A stretch of 5,445 bases of DNA, from NCBI GenBank assembly GCA_023435505.1, contig JAEYRR010000348.1, forward strand, positions 1-5,445, read 5' to 3'. Source of the DNA: Bacillota bacterium (GTDB lineage: Bacteria > Bacillota > Clostridia > Lachnospirales > Lachnospiraceae). The stretch's first letter is position 1, and each line of letters opens with the position of its first letter. The notes under the pieces are model-generated. The model had not been told where the DNA came from, did not search any database, and saw only the letters and a program-made list of their open reading frames with translations. The translations under genes and the position numbers were made by a program. Below are positions 1-5,445 of the stretch, one piece after another.

Positions 1-396
1 GATACAGGTGGTGGTTTATTCTCAACGGCAAGTGATCTAGCCAAATTTGGTACGATGTTACTCCAGAACGGAACCTATCATGGTAATCGTATCCTCAGTA
101 GAAAAGCCATTGAGAAAATGACAGCACTTGCCATTGAACCTAATATCCTAGATTATTGTTGGGAAGCAGGTGGTCTCCCACATCCATATGGTCTTGGACC
201 AGAACTACGCTGTAACTGGAACAATATGTTTACCCCTGGTTCCTTCTATCATGAGGGTGCAGGCTCTTGTTCCCTCATCATTGATCCAAAGGAGAAATTA
301 GTCGCTGCCTGGTTTGTACCATATCTTCCTGCTGGTTCTTGGTATCCAGAAGGTCTTTATAATGCGGCCAATATTATGTGGTCCGGATTATTATAA
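1..396 (+). CDS. Beta-lactamase-family serine hydrolase, C-terminal part (5' truncated by window edge)
   Basis: The frame is open from base 1 to a TAA at 394-396, giving 131 visible residues. The visible part opens with DTGGGLFSTASDLAKFGTML, the stretch that serine hydrolases of the beta-lactamase/class C PBP-like fold (PF00144 type) carry well after the catalytic Ser-x-x-Lys. Further on, YHEGAGSCSLIIDP matches the His-x-Gly form of the third active-site motif, which replaces the KTG of true beta-lactamases, followed by the usual 'hydrophobic-DP-x-x-x-L' strand. The SxxK and YxN motifs would lie upstream and cannot be checked. Family members include esterases, D-amino-acid peptidases and carboxypeptidase-like enzymes; the substrate here is unknown, and antibiotic resistance should not be assumed. 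The gene ends 61 bp before an ABC exporter cassette on the same strand, with no clear terminator between, so co-transcription is possible. Whether the protein is secreted cannot be told without the N-terminus. Confidence 0.85.
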   Translation, partial: DTGGGLFSTASDLAKFGTMLLQNGTYHGNRILSRKAIEKMTALAIEPNILDYCWEAGGLPHPYGLGPELRCNWNNMFTPGSFYHEGAGSCSLIIDPKEKLVAAWFVPYLPAGSWYPEGLYNAANIMWSGLL

Positions 397-442
397 GAAG
401 CCAACTTATAGGAGAAACCTGGCAGTCCAATTAACTGCTTAG

Positions 443-447
443 AAAGG
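443..447 (+). promoter_or_regulatory. Ribosome binding site that decides the start of the first ABC-2 permease
   Basis: AAAGG ends 10 nt before the ATG at 458 but only 1 nt before the in-frame TTG at 449. An in-frame TAG at 440-442 rules out any start further upstream. The spacing therefore favours ATG 458. The site is weaker than the AGGAGG sites of the two following genes. Confidence 0.6.
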
Positions 448-457
448 CTTGATTTTC

Positions 458-1276
458 ATGAACTATGTTTTACATAAATTACGTGTATTAAAAGCTGTGG
501 CTTTTGTCACCTATAAGGAGTGGGCTGCTTACCGCACCCACTCTATGGTCTCTATTCTGGTGGGACCGGTATATTTTATCTTACAGTATTTTATCTGGAA
601 TGCCGTTTACGGAGACCAGGCTATGATCAATGAGATGTCCTTATCTGCTATTCTGACCTATTTTGGAGTCAGTACCCTAATCGGATATCTGACGATGGAT
701 TTTGCAGATTGGAACCTTCAGATGCTTGTACGGACCGGTAAATACATCACTTTTGCCCTCCGTCCCATTCATCACAGATTCTTTGCCTTATCACAAAAGG
801 TAGGACATCGTATACTGGGACTATTGTTTGAATTTATTCCTTGCTATATCCTATTCTTCTTTCTGTTTGATGTAAACTTAAAGCCAGTTCACATAGGATA
901 CAGCCTACTTTCTATCCTGTTTGCCTTTTTGATTAACTTTTATGTTCACTACTGTATCGGCCTGACTGCTTTTTGGTTTACTGGTTCTTCAGGAATTCGT
1001 GGGGTCTTTAATCTCTTCATGCAGATATTCTCTGGATCAGTTATTCCACTGGTATTCTTTCCACGTGCTATACAAGTGTTACTGTTCTTCCTGCCATTCC
1101 AGTATATCAGCTATGTACCGGCCATGGTTTTTACAGGAAGATATGAGCTTGCAGGCATTACGATGTCTCTTCCGCAGATTATCTCCCTACAGGCAGTAGC
1201 CCTTCTTCTTGTCATGCTGCTAAGTGAACTACTATACCGCGCCAGTATGAAACGTTTTACCGGCGTAGGGGCTTAA
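458..1276 (+). CDS. ABC-2-type export permease, COG4587-like (first of a pair)
   Basis: A 272-residue integral membrane protein, a normal length for this permease family (PF06182-type ABC-2 permease). Hydrophobicity suggests six helices, at about residues 31-50, 63-82, 116-139, 145-173, 183-222 (probably two segments) and 240-262. Family-like features are the amphipathic stretch LVRTGKYITFALRPIHHRF (about 90-108), typical of the cytoplasmic loop that contacts the ATPase, and the segment GSVIPLVFFPRAIQVLLFFLPF (starting near 193). The latter matches the conserved 'G-x-x-x-P-L-x-F-F-P ... L-P-F' signature before the last helix. The ATG at 458 is preferred over a TTG three codons upstream because of ribosome binding site spacing. 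It should form a heterodimer in the cytoplasmic membrane with the next permease, powered by the ATPase at 2075-3064. The substrate is unknown; a characterised relative, as I recall, is a cyanobacterial viologen exporter, so efflux of a small toxic compound is one possibility. Confidence 0.88.
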   Translation: MNYVLHKLRVLKAVAFVTYKEWAAYRTHSMVSILVGPVYFILQYFIWNAVYGDQAMINEMSLSAILTYFGVSTLIGYLTMDFADWNLQMLVRTGKYITFALRPIHHRFFALSQKVGHRILGLLFEFIPCYILFFFLFDVNLKPVHIGYSLLSILFAFLINFYVHYCIGLTAFWFTGSSGIRGVFNLFMQIFSGSVIPLVFFPRAIQVLLFFLPFQYISYVPAMVFTGRYELAGITMSLPQIISLQAVALLLVMLLSELLYRASMKRFTGVGA

Positions 1277-1282
1277 AGGAGG
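1275..1282 (+). promoter_or_regulatory. Strong ribosome binding site of the second permease, overlapping the preceding stop
   Basis: AAAGGAGG begins inside the TAA stop (1274-1276) of the first permease and ends 5 nt before the ATG at 1288. This placement fits translational coupling between two subunits needed in equal amounts. Confidence 0.85.
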
Positions 1283-1287
1283 AAAGT

Positions 1288-2070
1288 ATGAAAAGATATA
1301 TTAAAATTTACAGAGAATGTATAAAGATTTCCTTTGCCTCTGCAGCAACCTACCGATTGAACTTTATTCTGGACATCTCCATCCTGTTAATTAGCAATTT
1401 GCTGTTTCCGCTGGTAACCATCCTGATTTATAATTCCGGTTCTAGTTATTCGGGATGGACATTTTATGAGGTGCTACTAATCCAGTCTATCTTCATTATC
1501 TCTACTGGATTTGCAGACATGCTGTTTAACGGTATTTTGTGGGCCACCATGCAGCATATTGTAGATGGCACCTTTGAATTGGTCTTGATTAAACCAGTGG
1601 ACTGTACCTTCCTACTGTTGGCCTCCAACTTTCAGATTAACAGTATCGCTCTGGTGATAGGAGGGCTTACCCTTTCCGTAATTGCCTTAGTGAATCTGGG
1701 TGGTCTGACTTTGATTGGCTTACTTAGTGCTCTTTTGTTCTTCTTAGGAGGGCTCTTGGTCATGTTGGGCTTTGCCTTTATGATGGCTGCTACCTCCTTT
1801 AAATGGGTAGCCAATTCAAGAATTCCAGAGATGTTTCACTCAGTACAACAATTTGGTAACTATCCACAAAGTATATTTCCGAAGGCAGTAGTGGCTGTCA
1901 GTTCCTTTGTAATTCCTGTCTCTATGATAGGATTTTTCCCAGCTTCTGCACTTATCGGAACCATTCACGGCTATATGTTTATTGCTCTGATTCCTTGTGT
2001 ATTATTCGGTATTTTAGGAATCTCCCTATTCAAACATATGGTTCATTTGTACGAAGGCGTAGGAGGTTGA
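1288..2070 (+). CDS. ABC-2-type export permease, COG3694-like (second of a pair)
   Basis: A 260-residue membrane protein with about six hydrophobic segments, roughly at residues 25-48, 60-80, 108-136, 139-168, 200-222 and 228-248. The motif GTFELVLIKPVD (about 94-105) is the family's cytoplasmic loop and corresponds to the LVRTGKYITFALRPI loop of the first permease. FGNYPQSIFPKAV followed by FVIPVSMIGFFPASALIG (about 189-224) matches the conserved 'YP-x-x-I-x-P ... IP ... P-A' region of this family. It ends in EGVGG, close to the TGVGA end of its partner, consistent with common ancestry. It starts 11 bp after the first permease, with AAAGGAGG at good spacing. The expected role is the second half of the transmembrane pathway of an ABC exporter. 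The paired-permease arrangement with a COG4586-type ATPase is a known gene order; the exported compound cannot be inferred. Confidence 0.88.
   Translation: MKRYIKIYRECIKISFASAATYRLNFILDISILLISNLLFPLVTILIYNSGSSYSGWTFYEVLLIQSIFIISTGFADMLFNGILWATMQHIVDGTFELVLIKPVDCTFLLLASNFQINSIALVIGGLTLSVIALVNLGGLTLIGLLSALLFFLGGLLVMLGFAFMMAATSFKWVANSRIPEMFHSVQQFGNYPQSIFPKAVVAVSSFVIPVSMIGFFPASALIGTIHGYMFIALIPCVLFGILGISLFKHMVHLYEGVGG
2061..2066 (+). promoter_or_regulatory. Ribosome binding site of the ABC ATPase, inside the end of the second permease
   Basis: AGGAGG lies wholly within the coding sequence of the second permease, mostly over its two last Gly codons, and ends 8 nt before the ATG at 2075. Ribosomes finishing the permease at the TGA (2068-2070) would stop next to this start, so coupled translation is likely. 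Confidence 0.85.
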
Positions 2071-2074
2071 TAAT

Positions 2075-3064
2075 ATGGAACCAATTATAAAAGTAGAACA
2101 CCTGACAAAGACCTATGATACCTATAAAAGAGGAAGCGGTTTTAAAGCAACGATTAAGAGTTTCTTTAAACGGGAGCACGTAAAGGTCAATGCTGTAGAT
2201 GACATCTCCTTTACCGTAGAGAAAGGGGATATTATTGGATTATTAGGGCCCAACGGTGCGGGTAAGTCTACCACGATCAAGATGTTGACAGGGGCTTTGT
2301 TTCCTACTAGTGGAGGCATTGATGTTATGGGATATTCTCCAAGCAAGAATCGCCTTTCCTACGTAAATCAGATGGGTGCTGTGTTCGGACAGAAATCACA
2401 GTTAATCTGGGACATTCCTCCTTTAGACAGTTTTCATATGAACAAAGCAATCTACAACATAAAAGAATCTGAATTTAACGAAAGATTAGATCAGTTAGTA
2501 GAGCTTTTTGATATTGAAGAAGTAATCCATAAACCAACCCGAGTATTATCTCTGGGAGAAAGAATGAAATGTGAGTTTGTAATGGCCATGCTACACAAAC
2601 CAAAGGTTGTCTTCTTAGATGAACCAACCATAGGATTAGATGTCATTGCAAAACAGAAAATTCGGGACTTTATTCAGGAAATGAATAAACAGGGAACCAC
2701 CTTTATCCTAACCACTCATGACCTGGAAGATGTGGAGCAGCTGGCTCAGAAGGTCATCATCATCAATCATGGTAAAAAGGTATTTGATGGTTCGATTAAA
2801 GATCTTACAACCTATTTAGGTGCTAAGAAAGTTATAAGCCTTACCTTTAATAAGCCTATAAAAACGATTGAGATGAAAGGAGTTCAACTGATTAATCAGC
2901 CTTCTCCATATGAAATGGACCTGGAGCTGGATCAGGATATCCTCTCTATCGGTGATTTCCTTCAAATATGTTCTAATGAGTACGGATTTAATGATATTTC
3001 TATTAAGTCCCTTCCTATGGATCAGATTATCACCAACATCTATGAGGCAAATCTAGAACAATAG
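2075..3064 (+). CDS. ABC exporter ATPase, COG4586-like, with C-terminal accessory domain
   Basis: A 329-residue nucleotide-binding subunit that should power the two permeases encoded just upstream. Visible motifs are Walker A GPNGAGKST (58-66), Q-loop glutamine Q106 in VFGQKSQLIWD, signature LSLGERMK (158-165), Walker B VVFLDEP (178-184) with catalytic Glu183, D-loop GLD (187-189) and switch His215 in LTTHD. All catalytic positions are intact, so it should be active as a homodimer. The signature departs from LSGGQ but is characteristic of this ATPase group, as are the Q-loop form GQ-K/R-x-QL and the extra basic stretch near residues 18-36 (KRGSGFKATIKSFFKREH) before the first strand. Residues from about 250 to 329 form a small accessory domain ending in DISIKSLPMDQIITNIYE, also typical of the group. 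It begins 4 bp after the second permease and ends 7 nt before a terminator hairpin, so it is the last gene of its operon. Confidence 0.93.
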   Translation: MEPIIKVEHLTKTYDTYKRGSGFKATIKSFFKREHVKVNAVDDISFTVEKGDIIGLLGPNGAGKSTTIKMLTGALFPTSGGIDVMGYSPSKNRLSYVNQMGAVFGQKSQLIWDIPPLDSFHMNKAIYNIKESEFNERLDQLVELFDIEEVIHKPTRVLSLGERMKCEFVMAMLHKPKVVFLDEPTIGLDVIAKQKIRDFIQEMNKQGTTFILTTHDLEDVEQLAQKVIIINHGKKVFDGSIKDLTTYLGAKKVISLTFNKPIKTIEMKGVQLINQPSPYEMDLELDQDILSIGDFLQICSNEYGFNDISIKSLPMDQIITNIYEANLEQ

Positions 3065-3070
3065 TGTATA

Positions 3071-3106
3071 AAAATGCCTTCCCATTTTACAATGGAAAGG
3101 CATTTT
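3071..3106. terminator. Bidirectional intrinsic terminator between the two convergent ABC operons
   Basis: Two 16-nt arms (3071-3086 and 3091-3106) flank a 4-nt loop TTAC. Pairing is complete except at 3081/3096. In the + transcript that position is a C-A mismatch; in the - transcript it is a U-G wobble, so the hairpin is slightly stronger leftward. The right arm ends in TTTT followed by CTTTAT, and the left side read on the - strand gives TTTTTATAC. Both strands therefore have a U-run after a GC-containing stem. It lies 7 nt after the + strand ATPase stop (3064) and about 22 nt after the - strand ATPase stop (3128), as expected for a shared terminator. Confidence 0.9.
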
Positions 3107-3127
3107 CTTTATCTCATATACTCTTTA

Positions 3128-4030
3128 TTATTTCACTTTCTCCAAATCTGGTTTAGCTATGACTATTTTCCCATCTACCAGATCCATCTTAACCTTGTTA
3201 TCACCAATACCCATTTGCACTAACATTTCTCTAGGAATCTGAACACGTCCTGCTTTATCTAAAATAACATATTCTTCTTGTGTCTCTTCCTCCATCCAGT
3301 CTAAAGCATGATTATTCTTTAAGGCCTCTTCAAAGGAAGTTTTTAAGATACGTTCACTGCTTGTCTTTCCATCCCTGATAGAGACCACACGCTGAACCTT
3401 CTTAGACAGCTTTACATCATGGGTAACGATGACAATGGTCAATCCCATTTCTTGATTCAGTTTTCGAAATACATCAAGAATATAGTCAGCAGTCTTTCTG
3501 TCAACAGATCCAGTAGGTTCATCTGCTAGTAACAGTTTTGGTTCATTTGCCAGAGCAATAGCAATGGCAATCCTCTGTTGCTCTCCACCGGACAACTGGC
3601 TTAACCTGCTTTTTTTCTTAGAAGACATACCTACCATTTCTAAAAGTTCTAATGCTCGCTCCTTCTTTGCTTTTTCTGTACCAAACAACATCGGAGTGAT
3701 TACATTTTCCTCTGCGCTTAAGTAAGGTAAGAGGTTTCTGGCATTATTCTGCCACACAAAACCTACGGTATCCCTTTTATAAAGCACTAACTCCTTTTCA
3801 GTCATGGAAAACAAATTCTTTCCAGCCACATGGAGAGACCCTGCACTTGGTCTATCCAGTCCACCAATCATATTGAGGAAGGTAGATTTACCGCTACCAC
3901 TGTTTCCGATAATGGCAGTCAATTCTCCTTGTTCTACCGTGAGATCAAGTCCTTGAAGCGCTACTACCTCAATATCATCTGTCTTATATATTTTCATTAG
4001 ATTATCTGCTACAATCATCGGTTCACTCAT
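3128..4030 (-). CDS. MacB/LolD-type ABC ATPase fused to a C-terminal AbrB/SpoVT-like domain
   Basis: A 300-residue protein, about 75 residues longer than a usual LolD/MacB-type ATPase. The ATPase part (about 1-225) has Walker A GNSGSGKST (42-50), Q-loop Q94 (FVWQNN), signature LSGGEQQR (146-153), Walker B LLLADEP (166-172) with Glu171, D-loop SVD (175-177) and His204 (VTHD). All are intact, so it should hydrolyse ATP. After a charged linker (about 225-251) comes YVILDKAGRVQIPREMLVQM and then GIGDNKVKMDLVDGKIVIAKP (253-293). This resembles the AbrB/SpoVT/MazE swapped hairpin, with the conserved D-x-x-GR-x-x-IP core followed by a short helix and two strands. That fold dimerises and in its usual setting binds DNA; here it may instead help the ATPases dimerise. 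The start overlaps the previous ATPase by 8 bp. TAA is followed directly by a second in-frame TAA. Its likely partner is the FtsX-type permease at 4728-5445. Confidence 0.9.
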   Translation of the reverse strand: MSEPMIVADNLMKIYKTDDIEVVALQGLDLTVEQGELTAIIGNSGSGKSTFLNMIGGLDRPSAGSLHVAGKNLFSMTEKELVLYKRDTVGFVWQNNARNLLPYLSAEENVITPMLFGTEKAKKERALELLEMVGMSSKKKSRLSQLSGGEQQRIAIAIALANEPKLLLADEPTGSVDRKTADYILDVFRKLNQEMGLTIVIVTHDVKLSKKVQRVVSIRDGKTSSERILKTSFEEALKNNHALDWMEEETQEEYVILDKAGRVQIPREMLVQMGIGDNKVKMDLVDGKIVIAKPDLEKVK

Positions 4031-4700
4031 TGACTATCTCACCATCCTCTAATTGAAATACCACATCTCCTGCTGACATTAACCCTACATCATGGGTAGT
4101 CATCAGTATTGTGATTTTCTCTTTCTCTACTAATTCTTTAAACAGATTAACTACTGCAAATGCGGTATTCGTATCCAATTCGGCCGTAGGTTCATCAGCT
4201 ATAATAACAGTTGGCTTATGGGCAATTGCTCTTGCTATTGCAACCCTCTGCTGCTCTCCACCAGACATTTCCTGAGGCATATGATACATACGTCCTCCTA
4301 ATCCAACTTGTTTTAGACACTCCTCTGTTCTGGCTTTCATATCCCCATCATAACTAGATAGACGAAGCGCAAATTCTACATTTTCATAAGCTGTCATATT
4401 GGGAATTAGACTGATGGATTGGAAGATGAAACCAACTTCCTGTCTCCTAATCATCTCCTTTTCTTTCTCGCTTATATCAGTGATTTCTTTTCCGTTAAAA
4501 AACACCTGGCCTGAGGTTGGGTTATCCAGAGCTCCCAGTATATTAATTAGGGTTGTCTTACCCGAGCCGGATCGTCCCCGTAGGATTGCTAATTTCCCCT
4601 TTGGGACCTCAATATTGATATCTTTCAGTGCCTGAAAGCTTTCCTTCCCGACAATAGGAAATATTCGATTTATATTTTTTGTAACCAGTATAGATTCCAT
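4023..4700 (-). CDS. MacB/LolD-type ABC transporter ATPase
   Basis: A 225-residue ATPase of the usual length for the group that drives FtsX/MacB/LolCE permeases. Motifs are Walker A GRSGSGKTT (42-50), Q-loop Q94 (GFIFQSISLIP), signature MSGGEQQR (145-152), Walker B VIIADEP (165-171) with Glu170, D-loop ELD (174-176) and switch His203 (TTHD). All catalytic residues are present. Its motifs fall at almost the same residue numbers as in the neighbouring ATPase, but the sequences differ clearly, so the two are related paralogues rather than a recent duplicate. A strong AAAAGGAGG (4709-4717) sits 8 nt before the ATG. It lies 27 bp downstream of the permease and overlaps the next gene by 8 bp (4023-4030), placing it in the middle of one operon. 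These systems do not usually pump small solutes across the membrane; they move periplasmic or membrane-embedded lipids and peptides, or transmit signals. The substrate here is unknown. Confidence 0.92.
   Translation of the reverse strand: MESILVTKNINRIFPIVGKESFQALKDINIEVPKGKLAILRGRSGSGKTTLINILGALDNPTSGQVFFNGKEITDISEKEKEMIRRQEVGFIFQSISLIPNMTAYENVEFALRLSSYDGDMKARTEECLKQVGLGGRMYHMPQEMSGGEQQRVAIARAIAHKPTVIIADEPTAELDTNTAFAVVNLFKELVEKEKITILMTTHDVGLMSAGDVVFQLEDGEIVNE
4038..4043 (-). promoter_or_regulatory. Ribosome binding site of the AbrB-tailed ATPase, inside the upstream ATPase gene
   Basis: Read on the - strand this is GGTGAG, a match to the GGTGA part of the extended Shine-Dalgarno, ending 7 nt before the ATG at 4030-4028. 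A GAGG at 4046-4049 is 15 nt away and probably too far. A second in-frame ATG at 4018-4016 would be 19 nt from the GGTGAG, so the first ATG is preferred. Confidence 0.55.
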
Positions 4701-4708
4701 TTGACTTT

Positions 4709-4717
4709 CCTCCTTTT
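4709..4717 (-). promoter_or_regulatory. Strong ribosome binding site of the MacB/LolD-type ATPase
   Basis: AAAAGGAGG on the - strand, ending 8 nt before the ATG at 4700-4698, in the 27-bp gap after the permease stop. It fixes the start and is the strongest visible translation signal of the leftward operon. Confidence 0.85.
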
Positions 4718-4727
4718 GCTCTTGTTA

Positions 4728-5445
4728 TTAATCTTCTCCAAGTTTTAAAGCCTGTGCAATCTTTAATCTGTTTACAAGACCGGCAAGTACACACATACAG
4801 GCAACAAATACCAGGGCAACGATCACAAACAATCGCACCATGTCATTGGTCTGAGTCATAAGTTCTAACGGAAGAGCCTGGTTTTCTCCAGAGTATGCTA
4901 TCTGAATCATTGGAATATATAATCTAGAGGCAAGGATACCAATTCCGGCACCTAATAAAATGGCTAATCCACCAGTAAACAACTGCTCATTGATTAACAT
5001 ATGTATAATCTCACCCTTAGACATACCCATAGCTCTAAATACACCGAATAACAACTCTCTACTACGTATGGAGAGAATCCAGTAAATCAGATATCCAATG
5101 CAACAAAGAATCAAGATAACAATAAAACTCATAGTAAGTATACCATTGGTTCCTTGGAAGAGAGGATCTTTACTGATACCGAGTACCGTCTGTTTTTTAT
5201 CTACAAGGTTGGTCAGACTTATACCATTGTTAGAGATATAATCATAAAAGAAACTGGTATCTTTCTCTTTTAATTTCATCCAAACCTGATATGGTTCCGT
5301 CTTCCATTGTCCCTGTATATAATTTAGATTTCCTATAACCATGTAATTATCTACTGTATCACAAGTACCGTTATCATATATCTCTACTCTGGTAGGGTTA
5401 TATCCAGGCCAGTAATCAACAAAACCATAGATAACACCATTTACC
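4728..5445 (-). CDS. FtsX/MacB-type ABC transporter permease, C-terminal part (5' truncated by window edge)
   Basis: The reading frame is open from the right edge to the TAA at 4730-4728, giving 238 visible residues. The ATG at 5342 lies inside this frame and is not the start, because the preceding 34 codons are open and read as soluble-domain protein. Residues 1 to about 100 look like the end of an extracytoplasmic domain (GFVDYWPGYNPTRVEIYDNG and so on). Three hydrophobic segments follow, at about 102-126, 155-176 and 203-224. After the first comes RSRELLFGVFRAMGMSKGEI, the conserved 'R-x-x-E-x-G/x-x-x-A-x-G' cytoplasmic loop that contacts the ATPase in FtsX-domain (PF02687-type) permeases. 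The protein ends in RLKIAQALKLGED, a usual 'P/A-x-x-A-L-K/R' type tail. The missing N-terminal part should hold at least one more helix and most of the external domain. Together with the two downstream ATPases it would form a mechanotransmission-type ABC system. Confidence 0.9.
   Translation of the reverse strand, partial: VNGVIYGFVDYWPGYNPTRVEIYDNGTCDTVDNYMVIGNLNYIQGQWKTEPYQVWMKLKEKDTSFFYDYISNNGISLTNLVDKKQTVLGISKDPLFQGTNGILTMSFIVILILCCIGYLIYWILSIRSRELLFGVFRAMGMSKGEIIHMLINEQLFTGGLAILLGAGIGILASRLYIPMIQIAYSGENQALPLELMTQTNDMVRLFVIVALVFVACMCVLAGLVNRLKIAQALKLGED

Noticed and set aside
392..397. TATAAG as a possible -10 box for the ABC-2 cassette
   Set aside because: No acceptable -35 sequence lies at about 17 bp upstream (CAATAT at 369-374), and the box overlaps the stop of the hydrolase gene.
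399..450. AAGCC/GGCTT and GCAG/CTGC pairs between the hydrolase and the permease as a terminator
   Set aside because: The arms are only 4-5 bp, widely spaced or weak, and there is no T-run after them.
449..457. TTG start at 449 for the first ABC-2 permease, adding three residues
   Set aside because: The ribosome binding site AAAGG (443-447) leaves only 1 nt before this TTG but 10 nt before the ATG at 458.
999..1199. Rightward open frame inside the first permease gene
   Set aside because: It lies in another frame of a clear membrane-protein gene and has no ribosome binding site or recognisable product.
4399..4635. Rightward open frame opposite the MacB/LolD-type ATPase
   Set aside because: It is entirely antisense to the conserved ATPase motifs and has no supporting start signal.
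4609..4794. Small leftward open frame spanning the permease end and the ATPase start
   Set aside because: It overlaps two well-supported genes in another frame and its product resembles no family; it is an antisense-free shadow of real coding DNA.
5340..5342. ATG as the true start of the FtsX-type permease
   Set aside because: The same frame stays open to the window edge and encodes plausible domain sequence. A roughly 204-residue protein would also lack the N-terminal helix expected of this family.

Overview
The window looks like chromosomal DNA from a low-to-moderate GC Firmicute, probably a clostridial or Lachnospiraceae-like anaerobe. The basis is strong AGGAGG-type ribosome binding sites, short intergenic gaps, AT-leaning codon use and the family make-up of the genes. 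The taxonomic guess is soft because no rRNA or housekeeping marker is present.

Left half, + strand (1-3064): the C-terminal part of a beta-lactamase-fold serine hydrolase enters from the left edge. After 61 bp comes a compact three-gene cassette of two ABC-2-type six-helix permeases (458-1276 and 1288-2070) and their ATPase (2075-3064). This is the COG4587/COG3694/COG4586 type of export system, in which two different permeases pair over an ATPase homodimer. The genes are 11 and 4 bp apart, and the ribosome binding sites of the second and third overlap the end of the preceding gene, so one transcript with coupled translation is likely.

Middle (3065-3127): a short convergent intergenic region holds one strong hairpin at 3071-3106. 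T-runs lie on both sides, so it should terminate transcription from both directions.

Right half, - strand (3128-5445): a second, unrelated ABC system reads leftward. It comprises the C-terminal part of an FtsX/MacB-type permease (running off the right edge), a MacB/LolD-type ATPase (4023-4700) and a second ATPase of the same type (3128-4030). The last two overlap by 8 bp. The second ATPase carries an AbrB/SpoVT-like swapped-hairpin domain at its C-terminus, the most unusual feature of the window. Two complete but non-identical ATPases beside one permease suggest a heterodimeric motor acting on an extracytoplasmic or membrane substrate. The substrate cannot be read from the sequence.

All the DNA is accounted for by genes and their control signals. 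I saw no tRNA, rRNA, CRISPR array, insertion sequence or large repeat. The promoters of both operons lie outside the window or were not recognisable.
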